A DNA stretch of 64,000 nucleotides from Amaranthus tricolor (GCF_026212465.1 NC_080058.1:5132501-5196500), one strand, 5' to 3'. Shown: positions 37,124 through 50,015, counted from the stretch's first letter. Program-made: numbers and translations. Notes: generated by a model from the letters alone, not told the origin.

Positions 37124-39906
37124 AATTATTATGATCCCATTTGGCCACCAAAAAAATAATACAAAATTAAATAGAACACATTGAATGAATAAGAGGTAGT
37201 ATGTACCAAAAGGGATTCGCATTGTATGCCCTTATTCATTACTCCAATTAAAGATAGATTGGTGGTACAAAATCGGAAAATACCATTAATTGTGATTGTA
37301 TGTCTGCACGGCACGGACCTTATTTTGCCAGGTTGCATGTTTGGGCCCAAGTGACATTGTCGTCCATTAGCAAGTGATAGATTATTAACAATAAAATAAG
37401 GAAAAAGTACATAGAATAATTTAACTTTTTTATAATTTTCCTACCATAATTTTACCTATGATAAAATTATGAATAATCTCGGTAATCAGATGATTTACTA
37501 TAATAAGTTTTATTTTTTTAAAAGATAAATTAAAATATAATTTCGAAAAAAATTAAAAAAACATTATGATTTTTTTTATAATTCTTAAATTTTTATGTAA
37601 ATTTTCAAAATTTTTCTCTAATTTTTGATAAATTACCTACAATAGAAGATCATTAGATTACCCAAGTTTACTTTAGAAAAATACCTCCTAAAGTTGAGAT
37701 TATTAATGGTTAATCAGTAAGTAGGATTATTATAGGAAAAACATGAAAATTTTAGATTCTTTTAGGTAATTTTTCAAAAAATAAAAAATTATTATGATTT
37801 TTACTATACCTTAAATTTTTAGAGACTCTTTATTTTTCATTTAAGAGTCCAAAAATGAACAACACGAATTTAATCTAGGATATTTTCATTTTCCTCCGGA
37901 ACAGATTTCCTTCGCCAACTAGGACTACATAAATTCTGGTTTGGTGGAATGTTCAATGAAATTAGTACATAAGGGAAAGAACAAATAAAATAGAAATATA
38001 GTGAATTTATTGGGGTAGTTTAAAATTGAATAAAATATAAATTGAGTGAGATAGAGAAGCAGTTTAGCTATATCTGCTAATCGGATAAATTATTCACCAT
38101 TAATAGATATTAAGAAAGAGCAAAATTCAACTCATCAATAATAAATATATGTTATTTGTTTACTGTCTATTAGTAATGAGTAATTTACTTATCGAATCAG
38201 CTAAATTTTTTCCTACCTCATAACTCATTAATAACGGTCACACTTATCTATTTATGGGTTATAATGATCTTTTGAACAAAAAGATATATATTTTTTAATT
38301 CTTGTACAAAGCTCTTACGCAGCAAGTAAAAAAGAAATAAAAGAAATAGTTTACTTCAAGAGAGAAACACAAGTATGTAAGAATAATCATTAAACAATTT
38401 AAAAGTCTATCCATTTAAATTATGGAAAAATTATCATAAATAATGCAATTTTTTTGGTTAATTTTCCTATAATAATATTAACTTAATACCAACTTAAATG
38501 GTGTTTTCCCAGAAAATTTCTAACATGTAAAAAATCAAACTATAGGTGATTATAAGACAAAAAAATTGGTACATTAGTTAATAAACTAAAGTTGGTATTA
38601 TTCTAGGAAAATACGCCCCTAAGTTGGTATTATTCATAGTTAATCAATAGTTTGTATTATTGTAGAAAAATTGATAAAAAATTGTATTATTCACGGTATT
38701 TTTTCCTTAAATTATAAGAAATCGTAGTGATTTAAGGAAAAAGTAAATATTTGATAATAAAAAAGATTAAATTGTGAAAAAGTTTTAAAATGTATGAATA
38801 AAATTAAAAGGAAAATAATAAATTAATTTAAATTAGATCCATGCAAAATGGACAATTCTAAATAAAAAATGAGTTTCATTTTGTACTCTTATAAAACTGT
38901 TTTCCATTGGCGCATTTGCACGCGGATTGACTTTTCCTATCAATTGGAATTCACCTAATTAATTTCAGAACCTTTTCCTAAACATATTGTTCACCTAAGA
39001 TAAATTTTTAAAAAATAATTTAAAAACATGTGGTTATGTAAAACATTCATCCATATATTAAACATATCGGACATGTTAAAAAAAATACATACTCAAACAA
39101 ATAAAAACTTATTTTCACTAATAAAACTCATATTCTTTATTTTCACTAATTTAAAAAAATTAGTGTTGTTATTTTAGCAATTGATTAGTATAAGACAAAT
39201 TTTGGCTTATTTTGAATTTTCATCAGGAGTTTATTATTTATACAACGTGAGTTTGTATCTATTTAATATTTAATTTCACTAAGAAGGGATTTATTTTTAA
39301 TTATGCAAATTGTTGAATATTAATATTTACCTCCGTATTATGAAAGGTATACACTGCATTCATGAAGGATCATTGCCAAGCACATAAATTAAAATTAATT
39401 TTATTTATATTTAAAGTACATAAATTAATAAATAAGAGTTAAGTTTTTATAGTTTTTCATCCATTTTTAACAAATATTTCACTGATTTTAAAAAACTATC
39501 GCTCACATTCCCTGATATTTTCTTATTTTATATTTCCGTTTTCTCATTTAGTTTTGGCACATTATCCAATGCACAAATTTAATTCTAAATATATCTAAAT
39601 GTACTTATTAAAAACTATAAAAATTTAATATTAATAAAATTTATATTTAGAGAAATCAAATAAAATCCCACTTAAATATATTTTAACATCTAAAATAAGA
39701 ATAAAATGCAAATTAATAGTAATTAATAAAAAATGTCAAAAAAACTAAATTTGACAACTTAAAAAAGTTTGAGGGAGTATTATACATTGTCCGCTATAAA
39801 AAGTTTTCACATCACAAATACAAATATAGTAATTAGTAAATTCAACAAGAAGAATAACTTAACCAAAAACTCATAACATTATTTCAATTACAACTATAAA
39901 TAATTA

Positions 39907-40206
39907 TCAATAATAAGGTGGAGGCGGACGTGGTAGTGGTGCATACGGAGGCGTTGAGCACCGCGATGGTGGTGGAGGAGGAGATGGTTTAAAATAATGA
40001 GGCGGTTGATTCCGAAGAGGCGGCGGAGGGCGTTTTGGTGGCCGTCTTCTGGTCTCCTTCCTTGTCCTAGAAGCATGGCCCTGAAGCTGGGCTCTTATTT
40101 TATCAAGACTATAGTAATTTGAAGGCAGGCGACCTGCCATGGCAACTTCACCATAGAGAAGTATCAAAATCAGAAACAAGTTTATAATATTTTTAGAAAC
40201 TTTCAT
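39907..40206 (-). CDS. small secreted proline-rich protein, NxPxH[FY]-type
   Basis: 99-residue product with a signal peptide (MKVSKNIINLFLILILLYGE, probable cleavage after VAMA near residue 24). The mature protein has GRLPSNYYSLDKIRAQL, a basic Arg/Lys segment (RTRKETRRRPPKRPPPP, 47-63), the unit NQPPHYFKPSPPPPP (66-80), then a Pro/Tyr tail PLPRPPPPYY. The order R-[LV]-P, Tyr-rich, D-[KE]-I, basic, N-x-P-x-H is shared with 42920-43456, so I treat the two as paralogues. A TATA-like TTATAAATA lies near 40269-40277, about 65 bp before the ATG. It is predicted to be secreted, probably wall-associated or peptide-yielding. The family is not recognised. Confidence 0.72.
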   Translation of the reverse strand: MKVSKNIINLFLILILLYGEVAMAGRLPSNYYSLDKIRAQLQGHASRTRKETRRRPPKRPPPPLRNQPPHYFKPSPPPPPSRCSTPPYAPLPRPPPPYY

Positions 40207-40777
40207 GCTTGCTGAATGCTGATTTGATGTTATAATGGAATTAAATTTAGGAATTTTTGTGCAATTTATTTATAAATAACAAAGGTTCACTAGCCGCTAT
40301 GAGGAAGTTTCTGGGATTTTTCATTTTGCAATTTTGTATTGCTGTTTTCCATTTCTCTTTTTTTTTTTTTTTTTTTAATTTTATTTTTTTGCGTGGACTT
40401 TCCATTTCTCGGTTTAGTATTGACTATTTGGCTTAATTCACAAATCAACAATAAATTATTTTATACCCCTTTTAAAGTTTTTTTTTTGTCTTATCTAATT
40501 GAATCTTATATGAATTTATTAAGGTAGATCAGATCTAATCTGATCTCATTCAGTCTGATATAATTTAATTAGTTATGTAATTACTTAATTAATTAATTAT
40601 TAGTATTATTATTAGAATTATAATTTTTTTGTTTATTTTTTTTTATTATTTAATTAATTTATTAATTAATTAATATTATTATTGTTAGAATTATTATTTA
40701 TTTATATATAGCTATTTTATTAGCTGAGTAATTAAGTATTAATTAAAATTAATATTAATTAATTAATTAAATTATTA

Positions 40778-40845
<68 letters not shown>

Positions 40846-42868
40846 GTAATCATGATCTGATTTGATCTGCTCTGGTCTGAACGAATCTTATGTGATCTGA
40901 TTTCAATAAAAATAAGTAATAAGTTCAAAAAATAAGTTGAAGAGAACAACCTCTTAATTCAACCTACTTATTTCACACTTGTCGAGGTAATATTTCAAAT
41001 CTTAATATCTCTAATTGTGTAAAATTTAAAATTATAAAAAATTGATATTAATAATCTTTGCTTTGAGACAAGTGAAACAAAATCTCACTTGACTATATTT
41101 AAACTTAAGAGTGATTAATGAATAATAACCAAAAAGTAAATGGGACAAGTAAGATAAATAGGACAATAAGAGAAAGTACGTTTTTATTGGATGGTAGATA
41201 TCTTATTATTTATTTTATTAGATAATAAATTTAATGGAAAGAAGTGGCAACCATAAACATCTAAAAATTATTAAAAGAAAGTTAGAAGAAAAATATATGG
41301 GGATTACAACTATTAAAAATTATTTTTATACAATTAGTGGGAAACATCGTGAATATAAACAATATAAAAATGTTAAAATAAAGTTGGTGGTACATATATA
41401 GGGACTGTAAGCATTATGGAAATATTAAAATAATGAAGAATAAGATTACTTTTTGATTAAATTTGTGCTATAAATAAAAAGATTCTTTATGAAAACAACA
41501 AATAAAACAACTAAAAATTTCAAATGGGAATACCTTTAATGATAAGGAGTATTATTTTTTACTTAAATTATTTGATTTTACATGTTAAAAGGAAATCATA
41601 TAATATTTAGAATATGCTTGTATTCAAGAGTAAATATTTAAGAAAGGAAATAAAAGTTAAACTATTAGTTTTTTATGCTAATGATCGAGCTTGTGTTGTA
41701 AAATGTAGACATGCAGGTTTAGCTTCGCTCATCTCTCTTATTGTAGAAATCTCTCTATTTGGGGTATTTCTCGAGCCGAGACACTCTTTGGTCACATCCT
41801 CCTTTATTGGTATGGGTTGTCGTCTTTTATCCCTCCTTAGACCTTGATCATAGTTCTTATGAGCGAGATACCATGGGTACGATGATAATGATTGGGGTTA
41901 TTGAGTTAATTTCGGATCGATTGAAATCGAATCTAATCAAATTCGAATTCATTTATATGGTCAGGTAAATATCGAATCGTCGGATTTGTCTTAAATTCTC
42001 AATTAATTAGTCTAATTAATTTATCAATTATGCTAATCTGTAGTCTAATTTCTCAATTATTCTACTTGGTAGTCTAATTTCTCTATTATTGTTCTTGGTA
42101 ATGTAATTTATTTTTTGTTGTAACTACAAGTGTGAATGCAAATATTTTAAGTCGGATTTGGTGAAGAAACATTTTTTAATTGACTAATTTTGTCTGGTAA
42201 ACAACTATACTAATATTAATAGTCATTATTTAACTTTGCTCTCACATTACTCCACTTATTGATTGACAACTATGAAGCTTATTTTAAATTAATTAATTTT
42301 ATCACTTTATATGATATACAGACTACAGCTTATAAAATGTTGGATTTGCAACATTATATTATAGCCTTAAAAAAAACCCTCTTGCGTTTACATTGTCCTC
42401 CAAAAGGTCAAAATTTTCTAGGAAGAAAAATTAACAAGACAAAGTTGATACTTGCTCCCTATACTCTACACCCTGGCTTTCACTAGAATAAAAAAAATTT
42501 ATGATTATGATTAAGTCAAAAAACACATAATTATAAAAGTAATTATGTTACATAGAAAAGCAATTATGATAAAAAATATTTAGAAATTAGAATATTTTTA
42601 CATTATAACATAGTATTCTTTTTTTATATATGATAACAAACAAAATTAAACAAAAATCCTTCTTATCTTTCTATATAAAAAAAAAATTCAAATATAATTT
42701 CAAAAAATAATAAATAGGATAATTATTCAAATATTAATACAATATATCAAGTAAAAAATTTAGAATACAACATAAATAATCTAAAAAATTGAGCCCCATG
42801 GTAGAAATTAATTAATGAACAAGAACGACCTGAAGAGAAGGAAGTAATAAAATATGGAAATGTGATTA
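40207..42868. other. intergenic, simple repeats, no gene seen
   Basis: Contains a T tract at 40357-40377, AT-rich tetranucleotide-like sequence (ttaattaattaatt) at 40580-40790, the (AAT)n array, and gatctgatct phrases on both sides of it (40530-40560 and 40850-40910). Open frames at 41614-41968 and 42259-42486 show no domain. Confidence 0.45.
40780..40845. repeat. (AAT)n microsatellite, about 22 units
   Basis: An uninterrupted AAT/TAA run of about 66 bp at the end of an AT-rich tetranucleotide-like tract. Confidence 0.95.
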
Positions 42869-42919
42869 TTAATAAGGAGGTGGTGGATTCGGTGGTGGCG
42901 GCGGAGGAGGAGAAAATAT
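42869..42919 (-). other. in-frame remnant tail of the proline-rich gene, beyond a TAG stop
   Basis: Directly after the TAG at 42920-42922 the same frame continues for 16 codons (IFSPPPPPPPNPPPPY) to a TAA at 42869-42871. The ending PPPPY matches the family ending PPPPYY at 39907, so this was very probably the original C-terminus before the TAG arose. Confidence 0.8.
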
Positions 42920-43456
42920 CTACTTGTAACGCACTTGTCTGCATCGATTAGTTGGCGGCGGCGGCGTTGGTCCTAGTGATGAAAAATTCGGCGGAGGAGG
43001 ATGCACTGATCTGTTGAGACTAGATGGAGGCGGCGGAGGCGGAGGAGGATAATTCCGCTTGTAATGCACTGGTTTGTTTTGATTGGTTGGTGGCGGCGGC
43101 GTCGGTCCTAGTGATGAGCAGTGTGGCGGTGGAGGCGGAGGAGGAGGTTGAGGTGGAGGTGGAGATGGAGATGGAGATGGAGGCGGAGGAGGATATACTC
43201 GCTTGAAATGGACTGGTCGGTTTGCAATAGGCGATGGTGGGCGTCTAGGCGGCGGTTTCCTTCTGGGCTTGGGTGATGCAGCAAGCTGTAGAAGGTGGTC
43301 CTTATCCTTAATTTCATCAATATAATTGTAGAAATGCGATAATTGACCATAAATTAAAGTTGGTACTCTACAAGAAACTTGAAATATTGTAGCATGTTGT
43401 TGTAGTTGTACTATGAATAACACTAAAACTCTTATTTGTATTTTTGCTATTTTCAT
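42920..43456 (-). CDS. secreted proline-rich protein with tandem VH[FY]KR-polyproline units, probable premature stop
   Basis: 178 residues from the preferred ATG at 43456 (MKIAKIQIRVLVLFIVQ, a signal peptide); an upstream in-frame ATG at 43501 would add 15 residues and bury the leader. The mature part has CRVPTLIYG, YIDEIKDKD, a basic stretch (PKPRRKPPPRRPPSP), then repeated units: NRPVHFKRVYPPPPP (79-93), NKPVHYKRNYPPPPP (127-141) and CRQVRYK followed by TAG. Two SSLGPTPPPPTN blocks (114-125, 159-170) separate them. In the third unit the stop stands where the first two have Arg, and the frame beyond is intact. The gene may still make a slightly short protein. A TATA-like TATATA at 43539-43545 lies about 85 bp before the ATG. 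Paralogue of 39907-40206; function unknown. Confidence 0.72.
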   Translation of the reverse strand: MKIAKIQIRVLVLFIVQLQQHATIFQVSCRVPTLIYGQLSHFYNYIDEIKDKDHLLQLAASPKPRRKPPPRRPPSPIANRPVHFKRVYPPPPPSPSPSPPPPQPPPPPPPPHCSSLGPTPPPPTNQNKPVHYKRNYPPPPPPPPSSLNRSVHPPPPNFSSLGPTPPPPTNRCRQVRYK

Positions 43457-43538
43457 ATTTGTTTGAATTGGACCAACAAATTCAAGGTAATGAATACTCA
43501 ATACTCATGCACCCAACTTCTCTACTTGACACCCAACG

Positions 43539-43545
43539 TATATAG
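43539..43545 (-). promoter_or_regulatory. TATA box of the proline-rich gene at 42920-43456
   Basis: CTATATAC on the minus strand, about 85 bp before the preferred ATG at 43456 and 40 bp before the alternative ATG at 43501. The spacing to 43501 is short for a 5' leader, which favours the downstream start. Confidence 0.45.
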
Positions 43546-45059
43546 GCGGAATTTCTATTCCACTTGTATTTCTTTTATTTACTTCATCTGAATTTTAATA
43601 ATTATTATAGTTTCTGTAATAATGATTAATAACTAACTGATTTTAATTGACTTATATTTCTCCATATACAATGTAAAATATAATTAAGGGAGTAGATTAT
43701 TGTTTGATTCGTCTTAATGCATATTTTTTCATAATATTAACTTTTTAGAATTTTTGATGATTAAAATTATACATTGGATAACTTAAAAAACAAATTTGCA
43801 ACAACTATTAACAATCAGAGGAAGAATATACATACTATACATTGAAGGGATAGGTAAAATCCAAGGGCAAATCAAAGATAACCGATGTCATGTTTAATTT
43901 TCGTGTAGTTTTAAAATTGGAGCCCTTCATTGTTAAAGTTGTTAGCTACATTAAAATCTTCATTATAAAACTACTTCTTATTCATTATAATTGTTCCATT
44001 TGATTTTTGCACGTTTTTCAATTCGCATATTCAATCATAAATTTCTCAAACTGTGTTTAATTAAAAAATATAAAATTACATTGAAACCAATTAAACAAGA
44101 TCTCACTTGACTATAATTTAACTTATAGATAAAGAATAAAATACAAATTAAGAGTTATCGATATCAATAATAATGGGTTTGAGAAAGTATAATTGAATAA
44201 AAACTAACAACTTTCTAACTAAATTAAAATTGATTTTATAAATATCTTAAATTAAGTGTTTAAAAATTAAATAATTTTCGTCCCTAATGTAAGGAAGAGA
44301 GAAAAAAAAGTATTATTTTTATGGCTAACTATTATAATAAAGAAGTGTAAAATTTTAAGAATTGAGAAATTAAGAAATATTAATTTTTTATATTTAAGGT
44401 CTTTAATATGATCATTGATATGTTAAGTAAAACTTCAACCATCTATTTTATATATTTTTTTTTTTATGTATATGAGGTCTTTTAACTTTGGGGATTCTGT
44501 ATGGATGGGCACTCTGACACCCATACTAAAGTCATATCCAATACGTTGAAAATTAATACTTGCTTTGCAAGTGAAATAAGACTCAATTTTTAATTCAACA
44601 AGAGAATATCACGTGTTACAGCAGTTGGTCTTTTAGATATTTTAAACGTAAAATAAATAAACCCTCTCAAATGATAATGTATCTTGCAAATGAGATGGTT
44701 TGATGATGAGACCGTTTTAAGAATTTGCATTTTGCTTTGTCTCCAACTTAACTGCTTCATTGGGATGATGACGACTTACATTCTTAACTAAGAACTTTTT
44801 GATTACAGTTTTATCAATGTTATATTGTGAAGTGTAAAAGTTGTTCATATTCTTACCCAGTGTATTCCGTTTATAGAAAAACTATGATCAGAATCTGGGG
44901 AGGGAAGAAAGACGACAAATAATATCCATGAAGGAGAGTGCGGTCAAAGAGTCCCTCGAATCAGGAAAAGAATCTTCAATGAGAGTGAAGCCTGCAACTA
45001 CTCTGAAACCTGCAACTTACGACACACATTTACCTTTAAAAATAAATAAATGAATAAAT
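43546..45059. other. intergenic, no gene seen
   Basis: AT-rich DNA between the proline-rich gene and the segmental duplication. No open frame with recognisable content and no clear repeat ends were found. Confidence 0.45.
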
Positions 45060-45308
45060 AAAATAAAAATAAAAATAAAAATAAAATAAAATAAACATAA
45101 AAGTAAAAAGTAAAAGGTAAAAGGAGGTAGTAAGATAAAAATGAGTAAAAGAGCTATATATATAAAGGTAAGAAACTATACTAACGACGGGTAAGATGGA
45201 CATGTTCAGTAATCTAAAACGTGAATAAGGCGCCGCCAACTAATCCTATCCCTAGTCAGATCCATAGAGAGGTGTAGTTCGTTCAAGTAACTTTTAATTT
45301 GTTCTTCC

Positions 45309-45477
45309 TGTAAGAATGATTCGGGTTGCATTCTCATTAGGAATAATGTTAATATATACAAGATTACAAACTATACTTTAGAAAACTAAATATTTTCCTA
45401 ATATTCTACACAATCATAAGGATTTTACAAAATACGCAAGTAATCAAAAAGATATTATTCTACTATATTCTAAGACA
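45309..45477 (-). repeat. 3' LTR of the copia element
   Basis: 169 bp, TGTCTTAGAATA to TTCTTACA on the minus strand. A purine-rich GACTGCGGAGG, the likely polypurine tract, lies just inside at 45478 onward. Confidence 0.93.
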
Positions 45478-45500
45478 CCTCCGCAGTCGAATCGGGAGGT

Positions 45501-48500
45501 TTAGAGACGCTGAGACTGGAACGAAAAATCATAAAATAATACTTGAGGAAGGCCTTTGGTGAAAATGTCAGCAATCTGATAACGAGTTGGTACATGAAGC
45601 ACCCAAACATCACCATGTTTTACTTTTTCACGAACAAAGTGAATGTCGATCTCAATATGCTTAGTGCGCTGATGATGGACGGGATTACCAGCTAAATATA
45701 CGGCACTAACATTGTCACATAGACAAGAGTAGCTGTAGAAATAGGACAGTGTAGCTCAAGAAGTAAATTGCGAATCCAACTAGTTTCAGAAACAGCATTA
45801 GCAACACCACGATATTCAGCTTTAGCACTAGATTTGGAAAAAGTGGGTTGTCTTTTAGCGGACCATGAAATTAAATTATCACCCAGAAAAACACAGTAAC
45901 CAGAAGTGGAGTGGCGAGTGTCAGGACAGCCACCCCAATCAGCATCAGTATACGACAAAAGAGTCGAAATATTAGAACGATATAACTGCAGACCATAGTG
46001 AATAGTGTCTTTAACATAGCGAAGAATGCGGTGAATAGCAGCCATATGTTCAATTCGAGGATCATGCATAAAAAGACAAACCTGCTGAACAACATATGAA
46101 ATATCTGGTCAGGTGAATGTGAGATACTGCAAAGCACTACCTAGGCTACGATACAAGGTAGGATCAACACAAGGAGAACCAGCAGTAGCAGAAAGTTTGC
46201 CGGAGGTAGCAACAGGAGTAGCAACTGGGTTACAGTGAGACATGCCAGCCTTTTCAAGAATTTCAGAAGCATACCTTAGTTGAGAGAGAAAGAGGCCCGA
46301 AGAAGTACGATTAACAGCAATTCCCAAAAAATAATTAAGAGGGCCCAAATCCTTCATGGCAAATTCAGAGCTAAGTTTGGACATAAGAGACTCGCGGTGT
46401 AAATCAGAAGAAGCCTTAAGAATAATATCATCCACATATAATAGCAGATAAGCAATATCAGAATCATGACAATAAACAAAAAGGGAATTATCATAAATGC
46501 TGTTAGAAAATCCAATAGTAGTCGCAAAAGTGGCAAATCGGTGGTACCAAGCACGAGGAGCCTGTTTGAGACCATAAAAAGACTTACGAAGAAGACAAAC
46601 ATGATCAGGACGAGTAGGATCACGAAAACCCAGAGACTGATGCATATAAACAGTTTCAGTCAAGTGACCATGTAGAAAAGCATTCTTAACATCTAGTTGA
46701 TGAATAGACCAAAACCTAGAAAGAGCAATACTTAAAACAATGCGAATAGAAGCAGGTTCCACAACCGGACTAAAAGTCTCATCACAATCAATGTCTTCCC
46801 TTTGAGATTTACCATCACCAACAAGACGCGCTTTATAGCGCTTAAAAGAACCATCGGACTTGGTCTTGACACGAAATACCCACAAGGACCGAATGATATT
46901 AGCAGTAGGTGGACGAGGTACCAGATCCCAAGTGTGATTCTCAATTAAGGCATCAAATTCCTCTTGCATGGCTAACTTCCAGTTCGGGTCACGAAGGGCA
47001 TGAAGGGGAGATTTGGGTAAGGGAGAAAAGGAAACGGATAGGGCTTGGGAATAGTATTTGGGATTGGGTTTGAAAATACCATGTTTACTATGCGTAACCA
47101 TACCGGGTGGTGAGGGTAAAGATGTAGTAGGGGAAAGAGTGGGAAAATTGGGTTGGCAAGGTACTGGACTGCGTGAGGCAGGCCCAGTAGAGGTAAAAGG
47201 GGGGTTTGGGAGTGCAGTTGAGCCGGAAGTGGAAGCAGGCCCAGAAGGGAAAGGAAAGCATGAAGAAGATTCTGATGGGCTGGAGGAAAATGCGGATGGG
47301 CTGGGAGCAAGCCCAGCAGATTGCTGAGGCTGGGAACAGGCCCAGTAGGTGGCTGCTGAGGTCGGGAAAGAGAGGATTGGAATGATGGGCTGGACGAAGG
47401 AGCAGGCCCAGTAGATTGTGGCTGGTTTGTTTGGGTTGTGACAAGCAAACGAAGAGAAATATTATCATCTAAGAATTGGTAGTTGTGAGGAGACGGTGAA
47501 GAAGATTGAGAAAAAGGGAAGGTGACCTCATCAAATAGAACATGGCGAGATATAATGATTTTACGGGATGAAAGATCATAACACTTGTAACCTCGATGAG
47601 AAGACGGGTATCCGAGAAATACACAAGGAGTGGAACGAGGGTGGAGTTTGTGGATAGTATTAGAGGGAAAGAGAGGGAAACATAAACACCCAAAAACCCG
47701 TAGATGAGTGTAGGTAGGAGACTTACGATATAGAAAATGAGTGGGAGTGAGATTATCAAGAAGTTTAGAGGGAAGAATATTAAGAAGATAAGTAGCCGTG
47801 TTTAAGGCGTGAGGCCAAAAAGACGGAGGAAGGGAAGCATGACATAAAAGAGTACGAATGATGTTATTGATGGAGCGGATTTTGAGTTCGGATTTGCCAT
47901 TTTAAGAAGATGTGTAAGGACAAGAAAAACGAAGAGTAATACCCCGATTATTACAAAATTGATGAAACATATTATTGTCAAATTCACCCCCGTTATCACA
48001 TTGGAAAGATTTTATATTAAGGTCAAATTGAGTATGAACAAAATTATGGAAATTCACAAACACATCATAAACTTGAGATTTGCAAAATAAAGGAAAACTC
48101 CACAAAAAATTAGTATAATTATCAAGAAAAAGAACATAGTATTTATACCCCGATGGACTAGAAATAGGAGATGTCCACAAATCACTATGAATAATATCAA
48201 AAGGTTTAGTACTCATAGACATAGAATTAGCAAAAGGTAATTGAATGTGTTTTCCTAAAGGACAAGAATGGCAAACGAAATGAGGATCTTTATTACATTG
48301 AATTAAACGAGAAGAATACAAGGAATTTAAAACCGCATTGCCCGGATGTCCTAAACGGGAATGCCAAAGACTAGAAGAAAAAACGGAAAAAGCCGATGAT
48401 GTGGAAGACGAAGGAGAAGCTCCATGTGTAGATGGGAAAGGATAAAGGTCACCCGTGCTATTAGATCTCAGAACGATGCTCCCCGTGACCAAATCCTTCA

Positions 48501-49893
48501 CAGAAAAGCCAAAAGGATCAAATTCAACAGAAACCATATTATCATGAGTGAATTTACGAACGAAAATAAGGTTTTTAATAAGTTTAGGTGCATGTAAGAC
48601 ATTTTTTAGAGTAAGAGATTTTTGGGAGGAAGGAAAAGAGATGTGTCCGTGACCAAGAACTGGAATTAAATTAGCATTACCAACAACAATAGCATTATTG
48701 AAATGATGCTTTAAAGGAAAATAAGGAAGTAAAGTACCTTGAGAGCGAGTCATGTGAGATGTGGCACCGGTATCCATATAAAATTGCTCATCCGGAGTAG
48801 ACAAAGAGAGAGTGTTCATAGCATGATCGATGTCCGTAGGAATATAATTCATAGAAGCATTAGTCCTGGTGTGATAACTTTGTGCCGGTCGCGGACCAAG
48901 AAGACCAGCAGAAGATCCATTACTTGAAGGAGGAGGAGGAGCCCAAGATGTAGTGGGAAAGGAGGCAGCAGGCTGGGCCCAATGGTGTCCGGCCCAAGAT
49001 TGCCATCCAGAATAAGGAGAAGAGGAAAAAGAGGATGGGCCATGATAGTTGCTGGGCCGAGAATAATTAAAAACATTGGGCCTGGAATAGTGTTGCTGCC
49101 AGGGGCCAGACGCATTGGCTGAGCCATGGTGGCTGCCACGGTGGGTCCGGCCACCATGACGAGAGCGGCGGTGGCCACCACGGTGGTGGGAAGAGCCGCG
49201 ATTGTTAAAATGAGCGGAATTTTCAGAAAACGAACCTTTGGTTGTGGTAATAAGAGTCGAATCTTGAGCGGGAGAATTGTGTTTATGGTTGGAGCGTTCT
49301 TCCAATTCGAGCATAGAACGAAGAGTATCAAAAGAGGGAATGGGATTCATATGTTGAACCAAAGACCGAAAATTTTTATATTTCGAAGTCAACCCATGAA
49401 GAACTTGAAGAGCCAATCGATTATCGGTGATGGAAGTGCCAAGATTATTAAGAGAAGTAGCAATAGTTTCAAGTTCATTGCAATAAGCCTTTACATTGGA
49501 AAAAGTGGATAGAAAAATGTCATTAAATTAAGACTCAAGATGAAGAATTCGAGAAGTCTTATTATTTTTGAAATTGTTCTCAAGACGATTCCAAGCATCA
49601 AAGGCACAATCATCGGGACGAACTATAGATTGAAGGAGGGAGGGACTAATAGAGCCATAAATCCATGTGCGAACAATGTCATCAAGACGTTGCCATTTGG
49701 AATCTTTAGAAACTAAAGCTTTAGAGTAGTCATCGGGAAGAATATGAGAATCCACAAGGTGGGCTCGACAATGAAGTTTGAATTAATTGACCCAAGTATG
49801 GAAATTGGAACCATCTTCATTAAGTTGTATAGGGACACTAGTTTTAATGTTAGTAACCAAAGTAGCGGGATGAATTTTGGTAGGAGAGGCCAT
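45501..49893 (-). pseudogene. copia gag-pol polyprotein, disrupted
   Basis: The ATG is at 49893 (MASPTKIHPATLV). Gag (UBN2-like) runs to about 49100 and is followed by a Gly/His/Arg-rich stretch in which I see no CCHC knuckle. The protease shows DTGA (FYMDTGATSHMT). The pre-integrase zinc motif is HSRLGHPG with CHSCPLGK. The integrase core shows HSDLW and QCDNGGEF. Reverse transcriptase has YVDD (LLLYVDDIIL), and RNase H has DADWGG and AEYRG, ending with an ADIFTKGLP motif. In-frame stops lie at 49783-49785, 49528-49530, 47902-47904 and 46109-46111. Frameshifts lie in the low-complexity linker about 47100-47450 and near 45750 in RNase H. Three stops look like CAA to TAA and one like CGA to TGA. 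It cannot yield a full polyprotein. Confidence 0.93.
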
Positions 49894-50002
49894 GGAAGAG
49901 AAAGAATAAAGAAAAGAAGGAGGAAGAATGATGGTGGCAGCCGTGAGATGAGCTGGCCGGCTGCAAGGGAAAGGAAGGGAGGGTCGGGATCAAAAAACCG
50001 AG

Positions 50003-50015
50003 GCTTCTGATACCA
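50003..50015 (-). other. primer-binding site of the copia element
   Basis: Directly after the 5' LTR on the minus strand, TGGTATCAGAAGC complements the 3' end of initiator tRNA-Met, the usual primer for plant copia elements. This fixes the element's orientation. Confidence 0.9.

Larger units (their letters stand above)
34101..39906. other. long intergenic stretch with MITEs, no gene seen
   Basis: About 5.8 kb, very AT-rich except for the G-rich element at 36408-37123. A Stowaway-like MITE lies at 35567-35824. The open frames at 33989-34234, 34867-35100, 35549, 36118 and 36840-37350 are either AT-driven or translations of the G-rich repeat, with no domains. The text gagggagtattatacattgtcc near 39772 looks like the end of another Stowaway-like copy. 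Confidence 0.5.

Noticed and set aside
36398..37350. Several overlapping Pro/Ser/Gly-rich frames
   Set aside because: They are translations of the G-rich MITE arms on both strands.
43108..43350. Frame rich in Leu-His repeats and a plus-strand Glu/Met-rich frame
   Set aside because: Both are alternative readings of the polyproline coding repeats at 42920-43456.
47058..47468. Overlapping frames on both strands in the copia element
   Set aside because: This is the low-complexity linker between integrase and reverse transcriptase; the extra frames arise from composition and a frameshift.
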